DNA from: Orenia marismortui DSM 5156
GTDB taxonomy: Bacteria > Bacillota > Halanaerobiia > Halobacteroidales > Halobacteroidaceae
NCBI RefSeq assembly: GCF_000379025.1
Contig: NZ_KB900617.1
Span: forward strand, 648,316-712,315
DNA length: 64,000 nucleotides
Reading direction: 5' to 3'
A model generated the notes under the pieces. That model worked only from the letters and a program-made list of their open reading frames with translations, searched no databases and was not told the origin of the DNA. Shown here one piece after another: positions 36,431 through 45,311 of this stretch (within the stretch, counting starts at the first letter, position 1; every line of letters begins with the position of its first letter). Position numbers and translations under genes: made by a program.

Positions 36431-38908
36431 TTATTTAACAACAATATTAACTAATCGCTTAGGAACAACAATTTCTTTGATTATCTCTTTTCCTTCAAGA
36501 TACTCTTGTACCTTCTCTTGCTCTTTAACAACTGCTTTTAATGATTCTTTATCAATATCAGCAGAAACCTCTACCTTATCTCTTACCTTACCATTGATTT
36601 GAACAACAATTGTGATCTCATCTTTTTTAGTTGCCTCTTCATCATAGCTTGGCCAACTTTGAAGGTGAATACTCTCTTCATATCCTAAGTTAGACCATAA
36701 CTCCTCAGTCATATGTGGAGCAAAAGGAGCTAATAGTAAAATAATGCTTTCAACTACCTTTTTATATAATGGATAATTAATATTTTCATCCACTTTGCTT
36801 AGATATTTATAAGTTGCATTAACTAATTCCATAATTGAACTAATTGCAGTATTAAATTGTTCTCTTTTAGAAATATCTACCGTTACACTCTTAATTGCAA
36901 TGTGTAATTGTCTGTGTAACTCCTGTTCTAGCTTAGTATTTAGTTCAAAATCAGAATTAGCTTCCTTAAGTCCATTAATATGTTCAGATACTAATCTCCA
37001 AACACGATTCAAGAATCTTTCAGCACCTTCTACTCCTTCATCACTCCAATCTAAGTCTCTTTCTGGAGGAGCAGCAAATAGAATAAATAGACGAGCTACA
37101 TCAGCACCATAATTATCTAGAATCTCCATAGGATCAACAATATTACCCTTAGACTTAGACATCTTAGCTCCATCTAATAATACCATTCCTTGAGTTAATA
37201 ACTTATCAAAAGGTTCTTTATAATCTACTAAACCTTGATCACTAATGAATTTCATAAAGAATCTTGCATAAAGTAAATGTAGGATTGCATGCTCAATTCC
37301 ACCAATATATTGATCAACATTCATCCAATAATTAGCTCTATCTTTATCAAGAATCTTATCAGCTAAATCTGCACTAGTATATCTTAAATAATACCAAGAT
37401 GAATCAACAAAAGTATCCATAGTATCTACTTCACGCTTGGCATCTTTTCCACACTTTGGACAAGTAGTATTTACAAAGCCCTCTACATTAGCTAAAGGTG
37501 ATTGACCTTGCCCAGTAAATTCTACATTAGTAGGTAACTCTACTGGCAAATCCTCTTCTGGCACTGCTACAACTCCACAATCATCACAATAGATCATTGG
37601 AATTGGAGTTCCCCAGTATCTTTGGCGAGAAATCAACCAATCTCTCAAACGATAATTTACCTCTTTATTACCAATGTTATTACTTTCTAAATGATCAATA
37701 ATTTTATCAAAAGCTTCTGAGAAAGTTAATCCGTTTAAGATGTCAGAATTAACGATCTTACCTTTCTCTGTATAGGCTTCAGTTAATTCTTCTCCAATCA
37801 ACTCTTCTCTTTCACCTTGAACAACAACTCTAATTGGCAAGTCATATTTTTTAGCAAATTCAAAGTCACGTTGGTCATGAGCAGGTACTGCCATAATAGC
37901 TCCTGTTCCATACCCCATCAATACATAGTTAGCAATCATAACTGGGATTTCTTCATTAGTTAAAGGATTGATTGCTTTAATTCCAGTATCCATACCTAGC
38001 TTTGGAGCATCAGAACCCGTTCTTTCTTCTTCATCCTGTTCTTGCATCTTAGCTATAAAATCCATTACCTCTTGCTCTTTATTACTTCCACTAACTAACT
38101 TCTCTACTAATGGATGTTCAGGAGCTAAAACCATATATGTTGCCCCATAAATTGTATCAGGACGAGTTGTAAATACTTCTATCTCTTCATTACTACCTTC
38201 AATCTCAAACTTAATCTGAGCACCTTCACTACGACCAATCCAATTCTTTTGCATTGTCTTAACTCGTTCTGGCCAATTTTCCAATAGTTTATGATCAGAT
38301 AATAACTCTTCAGTATAATCTGTAATCTTAAAGAACCATTGTTCTAAATCCTTATCTATAACTTTACTGTCACATCGTTCACATTCTCCATCTATCACCT
38401 GCTCATTAGCAAGTACTGTTTGGCAGCTTGGACACCAATTTACATTTGCTTTCTGTTTATATGCTAATCCTTCTTTGTACAATTGTAAGAATAACCATTG
38501 AGTCCATTTATAATAATCAGGATTACAAGTAGCTACTTCACGGTCCCAATCATAACTTAAACCCATCATCTTAAATTGTTTTCTCATATTATCAATATTA
38601 TCTTGAGTCCAACTATTAGGGTGAATATTACGCTTAATCGCTGCATTCTCCGCTGGAAGTCCAAAAGCATCCCACCCCATTGGATGTAAAACATTAAAAC
38701 CTTCCATTCTCTTATAACGAGCAAATACATCTCCTAATGAATAATTCCTCACATGACCCATATGTAAATTTCCTGATGGGTAAGGAAACATCTCTAATAC
38801 ATAATACTTAGATTGATCTTCTTTTACTTCACTCTTATATAGCTGACTATCTTCCCAGTTTTTTTGCCATTTTGGCTCTACATTCTTAAAATCATATCTT
38901 CCTTTCAT
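36431..38908 (-). CDS. leuS: leucyl-tRNA synthetase
   Basis: Class Ia synthetase charging tRNA-Leu. HIGH-like motif in [24 protein letters not shown], and the CP1 editing domain with [12 protein letters not shown]. Zn motifs CPSCQ and CERC, then [24 protein letters not shown]. The ATG at 38908 follows AGGTGA; an in-frame TTG sits one codon upstream. 825 residues. Preceded by a T-box leader. Confidence 0.98.
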   Translation of the reverse strand: MKGRYDFKNVEPKWQKNWEDSQLYKSEVKEDQSKYYVLEMFPYPSGNLHMGHVRNYSLGDVFARYKRMEGFNVLHPMGWDAFGLPAENAAIKRNIHPNSWTQDNIDNMRKQFKMMGLSYDWDREVATCNPDYYKWTQWLFLQLYKEGLAYKQKANVNWCPSCQTVLANEQVIDGECERCDSKVIDKDLEQWFFKITDYTEELLSDHKLLENWPERVKTMQKNWIGRSEGAQIKFEIEGSNEEIEVFTTRPDTIYGATYMVLAPEHPLVEKLVSGSNKEQEVMDFIAKMQEQDEEERTGSDAPKLGMDTGIKAINPLTNEEIPVMIANYVLMGYGTGAIMAVPAHDQRDFEFAKKYDLPIRVVVQGEREELIGEELTEAYTEKGKIVNSDILNGLTFSEAFDKIIDHLESNNIGNKEVNYRLRDWLISRQRYWGTPIPMIYCDDCGVVAVPEEDLPVELPTNVEFTGQGQSPLANVEGFVNTTCPKCGKDAKREVDTMDTFVDSSWYYLRYTSADLADKILDKDRANYWMNVDQYIGGIEHAILHLLYARFFMKFISDQGLVDYKEPFDKLLTQGMVLLDGAKMSKSKGNIVDPMEILDNYGADVARLFILFAAPPERDLDWSDEGVEGAERFLNRVWRLVSEHINGLKEANSDFELNTKLEQELHRQLHIAIKSVTVDISKREQFNTAISSIMELVNATYKYLSKVDENINYPLYKKVVESIILLLAPFAPHMTEELWSNLGYEESIHLQSWPSYDEEATKKDEITIVVQINGKVRDKVEVSADIDKESLKAVVKEQEKVQEYLEGKEIIKEIVVPKRLVNIVVK

Positions 38909-39102
38909 CAAATCACCTCATCTTATTTTTAATTAATTCTAAAATATAGTATAAAATTTTGAACAATAATTATAGATTGTTTTTAGTATCCCCTTGTAAA
39001 CTAACTATGTATTAATATAGAAAAACCCTCACCCCTAATAAAGATAATCTCTTTAGCAGGGACGAGAGTTTCTCGCGGTACCACCCTAATTGATATATAC
39101 CA

Positions 39103-39137
39103 TTGGCTACTAGTCTTCAGCTATTAGCTACTAACTA
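39103..39137. repeat. heptad block inside the leuS leader, TAGCTAN type
   Basis: Five 7-bp units in the plus direction: TTGGCTA, CTAGTCT, TCAGCTA, TTAGCTA, CTAACTA (exactly 35 bases). It lies 15 bases from the T-box antiterminator core, within the transcribed leader. Confidence 0.75.
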
Positions 39138-39285
39138 ATGCTTTAACTGCACAACACTTGTTGCTGCCATGGCCTTAATGGCCTCATAACCAAAACCTAC
39201 TCTAAACTTTAGATTAGATGATTGGTACGCCGCCCTCAATGGGCAAATACCAAAATCATCCTTCCAGTATTTCAATCAAAGATTT

Positions 39286-39361
39286 TGGTGGAGATAACCG
39301 GGTTCGAACCGGTGACCTCTTGTCTGCCAGACAAGCGCTCTCCCAGCTGAGCTATATCCCC
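39286..39361 (-). tRNA. tRNA-Ala (anticodon GGC), CCA encoded
   Basis: Complete cloverleaf on the minus strand. The acceptor stem GGGGATA pairs with TATCTCC and has the G3:U70 alanine identity pair. The D arm is GCTCAGCTGGGAGAGC, and the anticodon stem-loop CTTGTCTGGCAGACAAG gives anticodon GGC. The T arm is CCGGTTCGAACCCGG, followed by discriminator A and encoded CCA. It lies in the same direction as leuS, between the leuS promoter and the T-box antiterminator. Confidence 0.97.
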
Positions 39362-39499
39362 ATAATATATCCACTCTTCAACAATTTAACGCTTGTTAAT
39401 CGTATAGACTACTACTACTTCATCTATATAGCTCCAAGGCGAGTTCAGTTTACACTTACTACTCCTCTTCTACACCATGCTAATATTCAACTACAAATT

Positions 39500-39528
39500 A
39501 TTATAAGTTACAGTTTTTCCTTTGTCAA
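39500..39528 (-). promoter_or_regulatory. consensus sigma-A promoter for tRNA-Ala / leuS leader
   Basis: TTGACA (39523-39528), 17-base spacer, TATAAT (39500-39505): a full consensus match on the minus strand. Transcription should start near 39493 and read through the T-box-like segment and tRNA-Ala toward leuS. Confidence 0.88.
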
Positions 39529-39559
39529 GGGAAATCAAAATCATCAGCTTAATATTTTT

Positions 39560-39589
39560 TATAGAGACATGTGATCACATGTCTCTATA
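39560..39589. repeat. 30-bp perfect palindrome between rsfS and leuS promoter
   Basis: TATAGAGACATGTGA and its exact complement. It lacks a T-run on its downstream side in either direction (minus side AAAAAATATT, plus side AAATTATTCC), so it is not a standard terminator. It begins 31 bases upstream of the -35 box and just after the rsfS stop. It could be a protein-binding operator or a weak rsfS terminator. Confidence 0.6.
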
Positions 39590-39591
39590 AA

Positions 39592-39945
39592 TTATTCCTG
39601 CCAATCTAACTTCTTAGCATCGCCCCATAATTTCTCTAATTGATAATGTTCTCTCTCATTTTGATGGAATACATGGACAATTACATCAGCATAATCTAAT
39701 ACTGCCCATCGACCTTCATCGATACCTTCTTTATTTTTAACCCGAATATTATCTTCTTCTAGGGTGTGTTCAATTGAATTAATAATTGCTCTAACCTGTG
39801 TATCAGCTGTACCACTACAAATTATAAAATAATCTGCTAAAATAGATATTCCTCTCATATCTAATACAGTAATATCCTCTGCTTTTTTATCATCAGCAGC
39901 TTTTGCAATTTTTTTAGCTAATTCTTCTGTGTTAATCTCTATCAC
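39592..39945 (-). CDS. rsfS: ribosomal silencing factor RsfS
   Basis: 117 residues. Binds uL14 on the 50S subunit and blocks subunit joining under starvation. ITVLDMRGISILADYFIICSG and EGIDEGRWAVLDYADVIVHVF are family segments. The start is GTG at 39945 after AGGAGG. Follows the LCP gene on the same strand, in the nadD-yqeK-LCP-rsfS order. Confidence 0.95.
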   Translation of the reverse strand: MIEINTEELAKKIAKAADDKKAEDITVLDMRGISILADYFIICSGTADTQVRAIINSIEHTLEEDNIRVKNKEGIDEGRWAVLDYADVIVHVFHQNEREHYQLEKLWGDAKKLDWQE

Positions 39946-39994
39946 TACAAAACCTCCTATTAAAAATATTATTTCCTATTATCAATTTCTAGAC

Positions 39995-41212
39995 TTAACT
40001 AATAAATCCTTGTTTCTGTCTAATATGATCTACCTCTTTACCAATAATTACTTTAATTTCAGTACTTTCATCTATAACAGTTTCTGCCTTTAAATATTCA
40101 GCTAAATCTTCTAAATTAGATAAGTGTTCTTGAGGAGTAATAATTATAGAATTTCTATAATTAAAGTTATCAGCATTGCCAATCTCTTTTATTGAGTAAC
40201 CTTGCTTTTTCAATAACTCAGCAAATTCCCTAGCTACTCCACTTTCTCCACTTCCATTTAAAAGAACTAATTCTAAACCTTTATGATTAAGATATGATTT
40301 ATCTCTTATTAAAGAGTTAACTAATACCCTAGTCTCTTCTTTTAAAGGTAGCCAATAACTAATCCCATCAATATATTTAGGTTCTCCAGGTAGCATTTCC
40401 ATTTCAACTTGATCCATACTAAAATCAGCTAACATAGAGGCCAATTTTAGAAGTTTAGTTGCTTCTAAATCAGTCTTTACATTTCTATTAAAATCATTAA
40501 CCAATTCGGGAACCTTTAGTATTGTCTTAAAATTTAAAATTTGATCAAGAGCAGCTTTTAAAAACTTCTGTTGCCGCTGAATTCTCCCGATATCTCCTAA
40601 GGCATCATGTCTAAAACGAACATAATCCAAAGCCTCTGCTCCAGATAATTTATTTGGTCCTGCTTTCAAATCAATATAAAGATTATCTGCTTGATCTACA
40701 TAATGTAAATCCTTAGCTATATTTACCTCTACTCCACCCAAAGTATTTACTATATCAATAAAACCTTTATAATCTAATTCAAAGTGGTAATCAATATCTA
40801 TATCTAACAATTCTTCTAAAGTCCTTTTAGTTAAATCTATCCCTCCATAAGAGTAAGCTGCATTTATCTTATTATAACTATTTCTATCAACTAGCTTTAC
40901 TCTTGTATCTCGGGGAATGGAAATAACTCCTACCTTCTTACTTTTTAAATCTATACTAGCTACCATTATTGTATCAGCACGATTATGCTCTTCATATTTC
41001 GAATCTGAACCCAATAACAAGATATTAAGCCTATTATCAATCTCTTCTTTTGGCATAGATGATGGATCTTCTTGATCTTGAGATTGGTCTATATCTATAC
41101 CTGTTGACTTTTTGACCATAAAATTAAAAGTTAATAGACCTGCCCCTACAACCATTATAACAATGACTAAAAACAACAGAACAAATTTTACTATTCTAGC
41201 TTTCAGGGACAT
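39995..41212 (-). CDS. LytR-CpsA-Psr (LCP) family wall-polymer ligase
   Basis: 405 residues. Short cytoplasmic start, one membrane helix (about 9-30), then an extracytoplasmic LCP domain (about 60-220: LLLGSDSKYEEHNRADTIM, VISIPRDTRVKL, INAAYSYGGIDLTKRTLEEL, DYVRFRHDALGDIGRIQRQQ). A C-terminal LytR_C domain (about 305-385) ends the protein. LCP enzymes attach anionic polymers to peptidoglycan. Located between yqeK and rsfS, a common order in clostridia. Confidence 0.93.
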   Translation of the reverse strand: MSLKARIVKFVLLFLVIVIMVVGAGLLTFNFMVKKSTGIDIDQSQDQEDPSSMPKEEIDNRLNILLLGSDSKYEEHNRADTIMVASIDLKSKKVGVISIPRDTRVKLVDRNSYNKINAAYSYGGIDLTKRTLEELLDIDIDYHFELDYKGFIDIVNTLGGVEVNIAKDLHYVDQADNLYIDLKAGPNKLSGAEALDYVRFRHDALGDIGRIQRQQKFLKAALDQILNFKTILKVPELVNDFNRNVKTDLEATKLLKLASMLADFSMDQVEMEMLPGEPKYIDGISYWLPLKEETRVLVNSLIRDKSYLNHKGLELVLLNGSGESGVAREFAELLKKQGYSIKEIGNADNFNYRNSIIITPQEHLSNLEDLAEYLKAETVIDESTEIKVIIGKEVDHIRQKQGFIS

Positions 41213-41281
41213 AATCTCACTTCCTTTCTAAGATCACCAGGTATTAAAATCTAAGCATTAATTATTTAATATTTTTCTTGT

Positions 41282-41848
41282 TTATTCCCAAATTAAAGCA
41301 TTTCTAGTTTCAATACTCTGGGGATGAATAATTCTCCCTTGCTCTAGATTATATTTAATTGTATTCTCACAAGCTAATCTTACGGCTTCATCCAATGTTT
41401 TACCCTTTACTCTATCTCTCAATTCATCAATTGCTTTACATCTTCTATTCGGCTCTATATAATCAGCTAAAAATATAACCTTATCTAACTTTGTCATATT
41501 CTTATTACCTAAGGTATGAAATCTAATTCCATTTAAAATATCTTCATCATCAATTCCAAACTCTCGTTTAGCAAGCTCTGCACCAACAGGAGCATGTAAT
41601 AAAGCAGGAACTCTTTGACAAATATCATCTATCACTATACCAAACTCATCTGCTCTTTGCAATAGGAGATTATTGGATAATTTTTTAGCACAATCATGTA
41701 ATAAAGCTGCCCATTTAGCTTTATCTATATCTGCACCATACTTTTGAGCTAGATCAACTGCAGTATCTCTTACTCCAAAAGTATGTTTTAGTCTATCTTC
41801 ATCAATCATTGTTGATAACTTTTCAATTGCTTCTTCTTCATTCAACAT
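41282..41848 (-). CDS. yqeK: HD-domain protein YqeK (Ap4A hydrolase family)
   Basis: 188-residue HD phosphohydrolase; YqeK members hydrolyse diadenosine tetraphosphate symmetrically. HD residues are visible in LKHTFGVRDTAVDLA, WAALLHDCAKKL, IRFHTLGNKNM and VIFLADYIEPNR. Lies next to rsfS/LCP in the nadD-yqeK cluster, although the DEAD-box helicase separates it from nadD. Confidence 0.93.
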   Translation of the reverse strand: MLNEEEAIEKLSTMIDEDRLKHTFGVRDTAVDLAQKYGADIDKAKWAALLHDCAKKLSNNLLLQRADEFGIVIDDICQRVPALLHAPVGAELAKREFGIDDEDILNGIRFHTLGNKNMTKLDKVIFLADYIEPNRRCKAIDELRDRVKGKTLDEAVRLACENTIKYNLEQGRIIHPQSIETRNALIWE

Positions 41849-41900
41849 TATAAGACCCCCTAACTAACTTTATAAACATTAAATATTATTTTACTATGAT

Positions 41901-41928
41901 AAAAAGTTGCCTTTAAAGGCAACTTTTT
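41901..41928 (-). terminator. terminator after the DEAD-box helicase gene
   Basis: Perfect palindrome AAAAAGTTGCCTTT and its complement, 9 bases past the stop, with T-run. Confidence 0.92.
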
Positions 41929-41936
41929 ATTAATCT

Positions 41937-43523
41937 TTATCTTGGATTAGCAGGCTCTATATTTATACTTTTTCCTTTAATAGTATTATTCTTCATAATC
42001 ATTAATACTTCTTTAGCATATTCTCTAGGAACCTCTACAAAAGTATATCTATCATAAACATCAATTAAACCGATTAAATCACCAGAAATACTTGTCTCAC
42101 CAGCAATAGCACCTACAACATCTCCTGGAGATACCTTCTGTTTTCTTCCTACATTTACAAATAATCTAACCATTCCAGGTTCTGCTCCAGTATTCCCAAA
42201 ATCTTCTCCGTTATCTACTGCTTCTTCTTTCTTTTCTTCTTCCATCATTACTTTTAATAAAGCTGCAGCTACATCAATTGATGTATGATCTTCTTCAACT
42301 AATTTTTCAATCGCACTAATTTCTCTTGATAAATTACCTGCTTGTAAGATTTCAGATATATCTTCTAAAATTAATGACATCTTAATCTCTTCTACATCTT
42401 TAGCTGAAGGAACCTTTTTTCTTTTTATCTTTGTCTTAGTATACTTCTGTATTCCTCTTAACTTATAAATTTCTTTACCTGATACAAAGGTAAATGCTCG
42501 ACCTGTTCTCCCAGCACGTCCCGTTCTTCCGATTCTGTGTACATAATACTCCTCATCTTGAGGAACATCATAATTAAATACTGCCTCTACATCATCAATA
42601 TCAATACCTCTTGCAGCTACATCAGTTGCCACTAATACTTCTATTGTAGCTGTCTTGAACTTATTCATAACTCTATCTCTCTGAGGTTGATTCATTCCAC
42701 CATGTAATCCATCTACAAAATATCCTCTTGCCTGCAATTGCATTACAAGTTCATCAACCTGTCTTCTAGTATTACAAAATACTATAGATAATTTAGGATT
42801 ATAAATATCAATTAATCTTGATAAGGTTTCTAATTTATTTCTTCTTTTCACCTCAAAATAACCTTGTTCAATGTTTGGTACTGTCAATTTTCTGTGAACA
42901 ACTTTAATAAGTTGAGGATTTTTTTGATACTTCTTTCTTAACTTTAAAATAGGTTTTGGCATAGTAGCTGAAAAGAAGATTGTCTGCCTTTCACCTTTTA
43001 TTCCATCTAAGATTGTTTCTATATCATCCCTGAATCCCATATTTAACATTTCATCTGCTTCATCTAAAATCATCATCTTTAAATTATTTAGCTTTAAAGT
43101 ATTTCTTCTCATGTGATCCATTACTCTACCTGGTGTACCAATTACAATCTGTACACCTTTTTTTAGAGCTTTAATTTGACGATTTATAGACTGCCCACCA
43201 TAGACAGGTAAAGTTTTAATGTTATTTTTATATTTTGAAATTCTTTTTAACTCTTCCGATACCTGTATAGCTAGTTCTCTTGTAGGGCATAAAATTAATG
43301 CTTGCGTATTTCTATTATTCTCATCAATCTTTTCTATAGTTGGAATTCCAAATGCTGCTGTCTTACCTGTTCCAGTCTGTGCTTGTCCTATTACATCTCT
43401 ACCTTCTAAAATATAAGGTATTGACTGTGTCTGTATTGGAGTAGCTTCTTCAAAACCCATATCCTCAATCGCTTTATTTACCTCTGGAGATAAATTTAAT
43501 TCTTCGAATCTTTTCTTTTCCAT
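41937..43523 (-). CDS. deaD: DEAD-box ATP-dependent RNA helicase
   Basis: 528 residues. Q motif and AQTGTGKTAA (Walker A), DEAD box in LDEADEML, SAT (SATMPKP), and HRIGRTGRAGRTG in the second RecA domain. A C-terminal DbpA-type RNA-binding domain (about 445-525, VGAIAGETSISGDLIG) follows. This DeaD/CshA/DbpA-like helicase acts in ribosome biogenesis, RNA decay or cold growth; the exact paralogue cannot be set from sequence alone. Confidence 0.92.
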   Translation of the reverse strand: MEKKRFEELNLSPEVNKAIEDMGFEEATPIQTQSIPYILEGRDVIGQAQTGTGKTAAFGIPTIEKIDENNRNTQALILCPTRELAIQVSEELKRISKYKNNIKTLPVYGGQSINRQIKALKKGVQIVIGTPGRVMDHMRRNTLKLNNLKMMILDEADEMLNMGFRDDIETILDGIKGERQTIFFSATMPKPILKLRKKYQKNPQLIKVVHRKLTVPNIEQGYFEVKRRNKLETLSRLIDIYNPKLSIVFCNTRRQVDELVMQLQARGYFVDGLHGGMNQPQRDRVMNKFKTATIEVLVATDVAARGIDIDDVEAVFNYDVPQDEEYYVHRIGRTGRAGRTGRAFTFVSGKEIYKLRGIQKYTKTKIKRKKVPSAKDVEEIKMSLILEDISEILQAGNLSREISAIEKLVEEDHTSIDVAAALLKVMMEEEKKEEAVDNGEDFGNTGAEPGMVRLFVNVGRKQKVSPGDVVGAIAGETSISGDLIGLIDVYDRYTFVEVPREYAKEVLMIMKNNTIKGKSINIEPANPR

Positions 43524-43741
43524 ATTAAATTACACTTCCCTTTCATTGAGTCAGTCTCTTTTTTTATATAGTATGTACATCTGATAACAAATAATTGCAT
43601 TTTAAATAGGGGATTTGAACAACTATCCAATTACCAAAAATCGGACTATATATTAACTAACTTTCTAAATATATTTTTTAAATTTAAGGACTTCTCTATT
43701 ATAATAACATAAATATTAAATTTTTCAATCTTCTTTAGCAG

Positions 43742-43781
43742 ATAACTTATATAGATGATATATATCATCTATATAAGTTAT
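43742..43781. repeat. 40-bp perfect palindrome across the nadD stop
   Basis: ATAACTTATATAGATGATAT and its exact complement; it contains the last codons of nadD. The T-run (GTTTTTTT) lies on the plus side, so as an intrinsic terminator it would stop plus-strand transcription rather than nadD. Confidence 0.7.
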
Positions 43782-44370
43782 GTTTTTTTATATACATCTC
43801 TACAGTTTCTGGCAATTGATATTTAATAGGGCGCCCCTCTATAATTCTCTGTCTAATATCTGTTGATGATATTGCTAAACCAGGAATCTCTAAGGGATGA
43901 ATTGCATCCCGATAATCATCATAAAGCTTCTGACCAAGCTGTGATAAACAATAACCTGGTCTAGTTGCAGCAATAAATTCTGCCTGTTTCAATAATTCTT
44001 CTGGTTCTTTCCAAGTAAATATCTCTAAAATGGCATCAGACCCTGTAATAAAATATATCTTAGCAGTTGAATAAAGTTTTTTAAACTCTCTAACTGTATC
44101 TATTGTATAAGAAAGTCCTTTTCGCTCCATCTCCATTCTAGAAACCCTAAATTTAGGATTGCTCATAGTAGCCAATAAGGCCATTACATATCTATCTTCT
44201 GCATCAGTAATGTTTTTTTCTACCTTATGAGGGGGATTAGCAGAAGGAACAAAAATAACTTCATCTAAATCATACTGATAAGCTGCACATTCAGCTGTTA
44301 ATAAATGTCCATTATGTATTGGGTCAAAAGTTCCCCCCATAATCCCAATTACTTTTTCTTTCTTCTCCAT
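43765..44370 (-). CDS. nadD: nicotinate-nucleotide adenylyltransferase
   Basis: 201 residues. Adenylyl transfer from ATP to nicotinate mononucleotide in NAD synthesis. IMGGTFDPIHNGHLLTAE (nucleotide-binding G-x-F-x-P and H-x-G-H) and SSTDIRQRI near the end (ISSTDIR). ATG 44370 follows GGAGTGG; an in-frame TTG lies one codon upstream. In many Firmicutes it is next to yqeK; here a helicase gene lies between. Confidence 0.96.
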   Translation of the reverse strand: MEKKEKVIGIMGGTFDPIHNGHLLTAECAAYQYDLDEVIFVPSANPPHKVEKNITDAEDRYVMALLATMSNPKFRVSRMEMERKGLSYTIDTVREFKKLYSTAKIYFITGSDAILEIFTWKEPEELLKQAEFIAATRPGYCLSQLGQKLYDDYRDAIHPLEIPGLAISSTDIRQRIIEGRPIKYQLPETVEMYIKKHNLYR

Positions 44371-44526
44371 CAAAGTCCACTCCTAATCTATCCTAAATAA
44401 TTAATATACAGTTATAAACGATTAATCTAAATACTATCTTATAACAAGATTCAACTAGTCTCAAGGAAATAAAGTAAATATTTCGTTATAATATAAGATT
44501 AATAAGTTTAAATGGGTATAAAGGAT
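44371..44526. other. AT-rich intergenic spacer upstream of nadD
   Basis: No gene or clear promoter recognised. It is the left part of the 341-base divergent gap between nadD and the plus-strand gene at 44712; a heptad block follows at 44527. Confidence 0.45.
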
Positions 44527-44592
44527 AGTAACAAGTGACGAGTAACAGGTGACAAATTAAGTTATTTACTGGTCACTAGTTACTAGTTACTA
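44527..44592. repeat. heptad block, AGTAACN/CTAGTTA type (copy 2)
   Basis: 7-bp units of form AGTAACA, AGTGACG, AGTAACA, GGTGACA. A spacer follows, then CTGGTCA, CTAGTTA, CTAGTTA. The right half is the inverted complement of the left, so the whole block can form a hairpin of about 26 bp per arm. Confidence 0.85.
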
Positions 44593-44711
44593 AAGTATCG
44601 TAATCTCTATTAATTAAGATGAAATCACTTAATATCAACCTAAAACTACATCCCAACTCAAATATTTTCACTCACTTTGGGGTAAAATTTTAATTAAAGG
44701 GGGCAGTAAAG

Positions 44712-45230
44712 ATGTTAAAAACAATGAAAAAACCTCTTTCAAAATTAGAACAAGAAGCCAAGTTATTAGAATGTGAAAGCTTATATTATCAAGTTCCCAA
44801 ACCTGAATTTATTCCTAACCGCCTCTATCACTTTATTAGAGAAAATAATCCTAAACTAATAGAAGAAGCTATAAAAACTATAAAAAAAGAAGGATTAAAA
44901 AATGCTAAAAACCCTAGAAACACAACCAGCTTTATAGATAGAAAGGTTCAAAGACCCTTAGGAATTTATTTTTGGGGCCAAGAAATAAAAGAAGAAGCTC
45001 ATATAGAAGTGGATATAAATAAATTAAATCTAAAAAAATTATATGCCTTTCCCCACTTTATTGCTGACACTATATTGAATATTGATCAAAACTACCAAGT
45101 TCCAGATGAATTTTGGCATAAAATCAAAAAAATAGCTGTTGCTATACCCTTCACTGAGTACCTAGGTCAGTTCCAAGCTGAATATATTTATACTGCCAAT
45201 ATCCCAACTAAATTATTAGAAATCAAATAA
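44712..45230 (+). CDS. unknown protein with ART-like H-Y-E motifs
   Basis: 172 residues; I do not recognise the family with certainty. No signal peptide or membrane helix. Three segments resemble the core of ADP-ribosyltransferase-type folds: RLYHFI with H40, LGIYFWGQ with Y86, and QAEYIYTANIP with E157, followed by a hydrophobic tail. The strand EAHIEVDINKL...LYAF in the middle also fits. The similarity is by eye and low; it could be an unrelated small enzyme. ATG at 44712 follows AAAGGGGG. It is a single-gene unit with its own terminator, surrounded by repeats, so it looks like an accessory gene. Confidence 0.6.
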   Translation: MLKTMKKPLSKLEQEAKLLECESLYYQVPKPEFIPNRLYHFIRENNPKLIEEAIKTIKKEGLKNAKNPRNTTSFIDRKVQRPLGIYFWGQEIKEEAHIEVDINKLNLKKLYAFPHFIADTILNIDQNYQVPDEFWHKIKKIAVAIPFTEYLGQFQAEYIYTANIPTKLLEIK

Positions 45231-45260
45231 AACAGCTGGAATTAGACAGCTGTTTTATTT
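45225..45260 (+). terminator. terminator after the ART-like gene
   Basis: AAATAAAACAGCTG/CAGCTGTTTTATTT hairpin with an 8-base loop, overlapping the stop codon of the plus-strand gene. Confidence 0.9.
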
Positions 45261-45311
45261 GATCGTTATAGATTCGTGCGTAAAACCACATGGGCTTGCC
45301 CCTGTGGAGCA

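Larger units (their letters stand above)
39022..39493 (-). promoter_or_regulatory. leuS leader: T-box elements interrupted by tRNA-Ala
   Basis: The 3' half is a clear T-box: antiterminator core AGGGTGGTACCGCG (39074-39087), then terminator CCCTGCTAAAGA/TCTTTATTAGGG and GGGTTTTT (39022-39065). About 340 bases upstream are T-box stem I base words. GAGGAGTAGTA (39457-39467) is followed after only ~10 bases by GAACTCGCCTTGGAGC (39431-39446), with specifier CTC (Leu). This parallels GAAGGGCACTTGGGAG of the glyQ T-box, but the apical stem I (AGCGAG, GATGGTG) is absent. Between the halves lie a complete tRNA-Ala gene, a long GATGATT...AATCATC hairpin (39221-39263) and a heptad block. Confidence 0.75.

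Noticed and set aside
39218-39574. Plus-strand open frame of 118 codons overlapping tRNA-Ala
   Set aside because: It is antisense to the tRNA and the leuS promoter; peptides such as NRVRTGDLLSARQALSQL are a well-known artefact of reading tRNA sequence.
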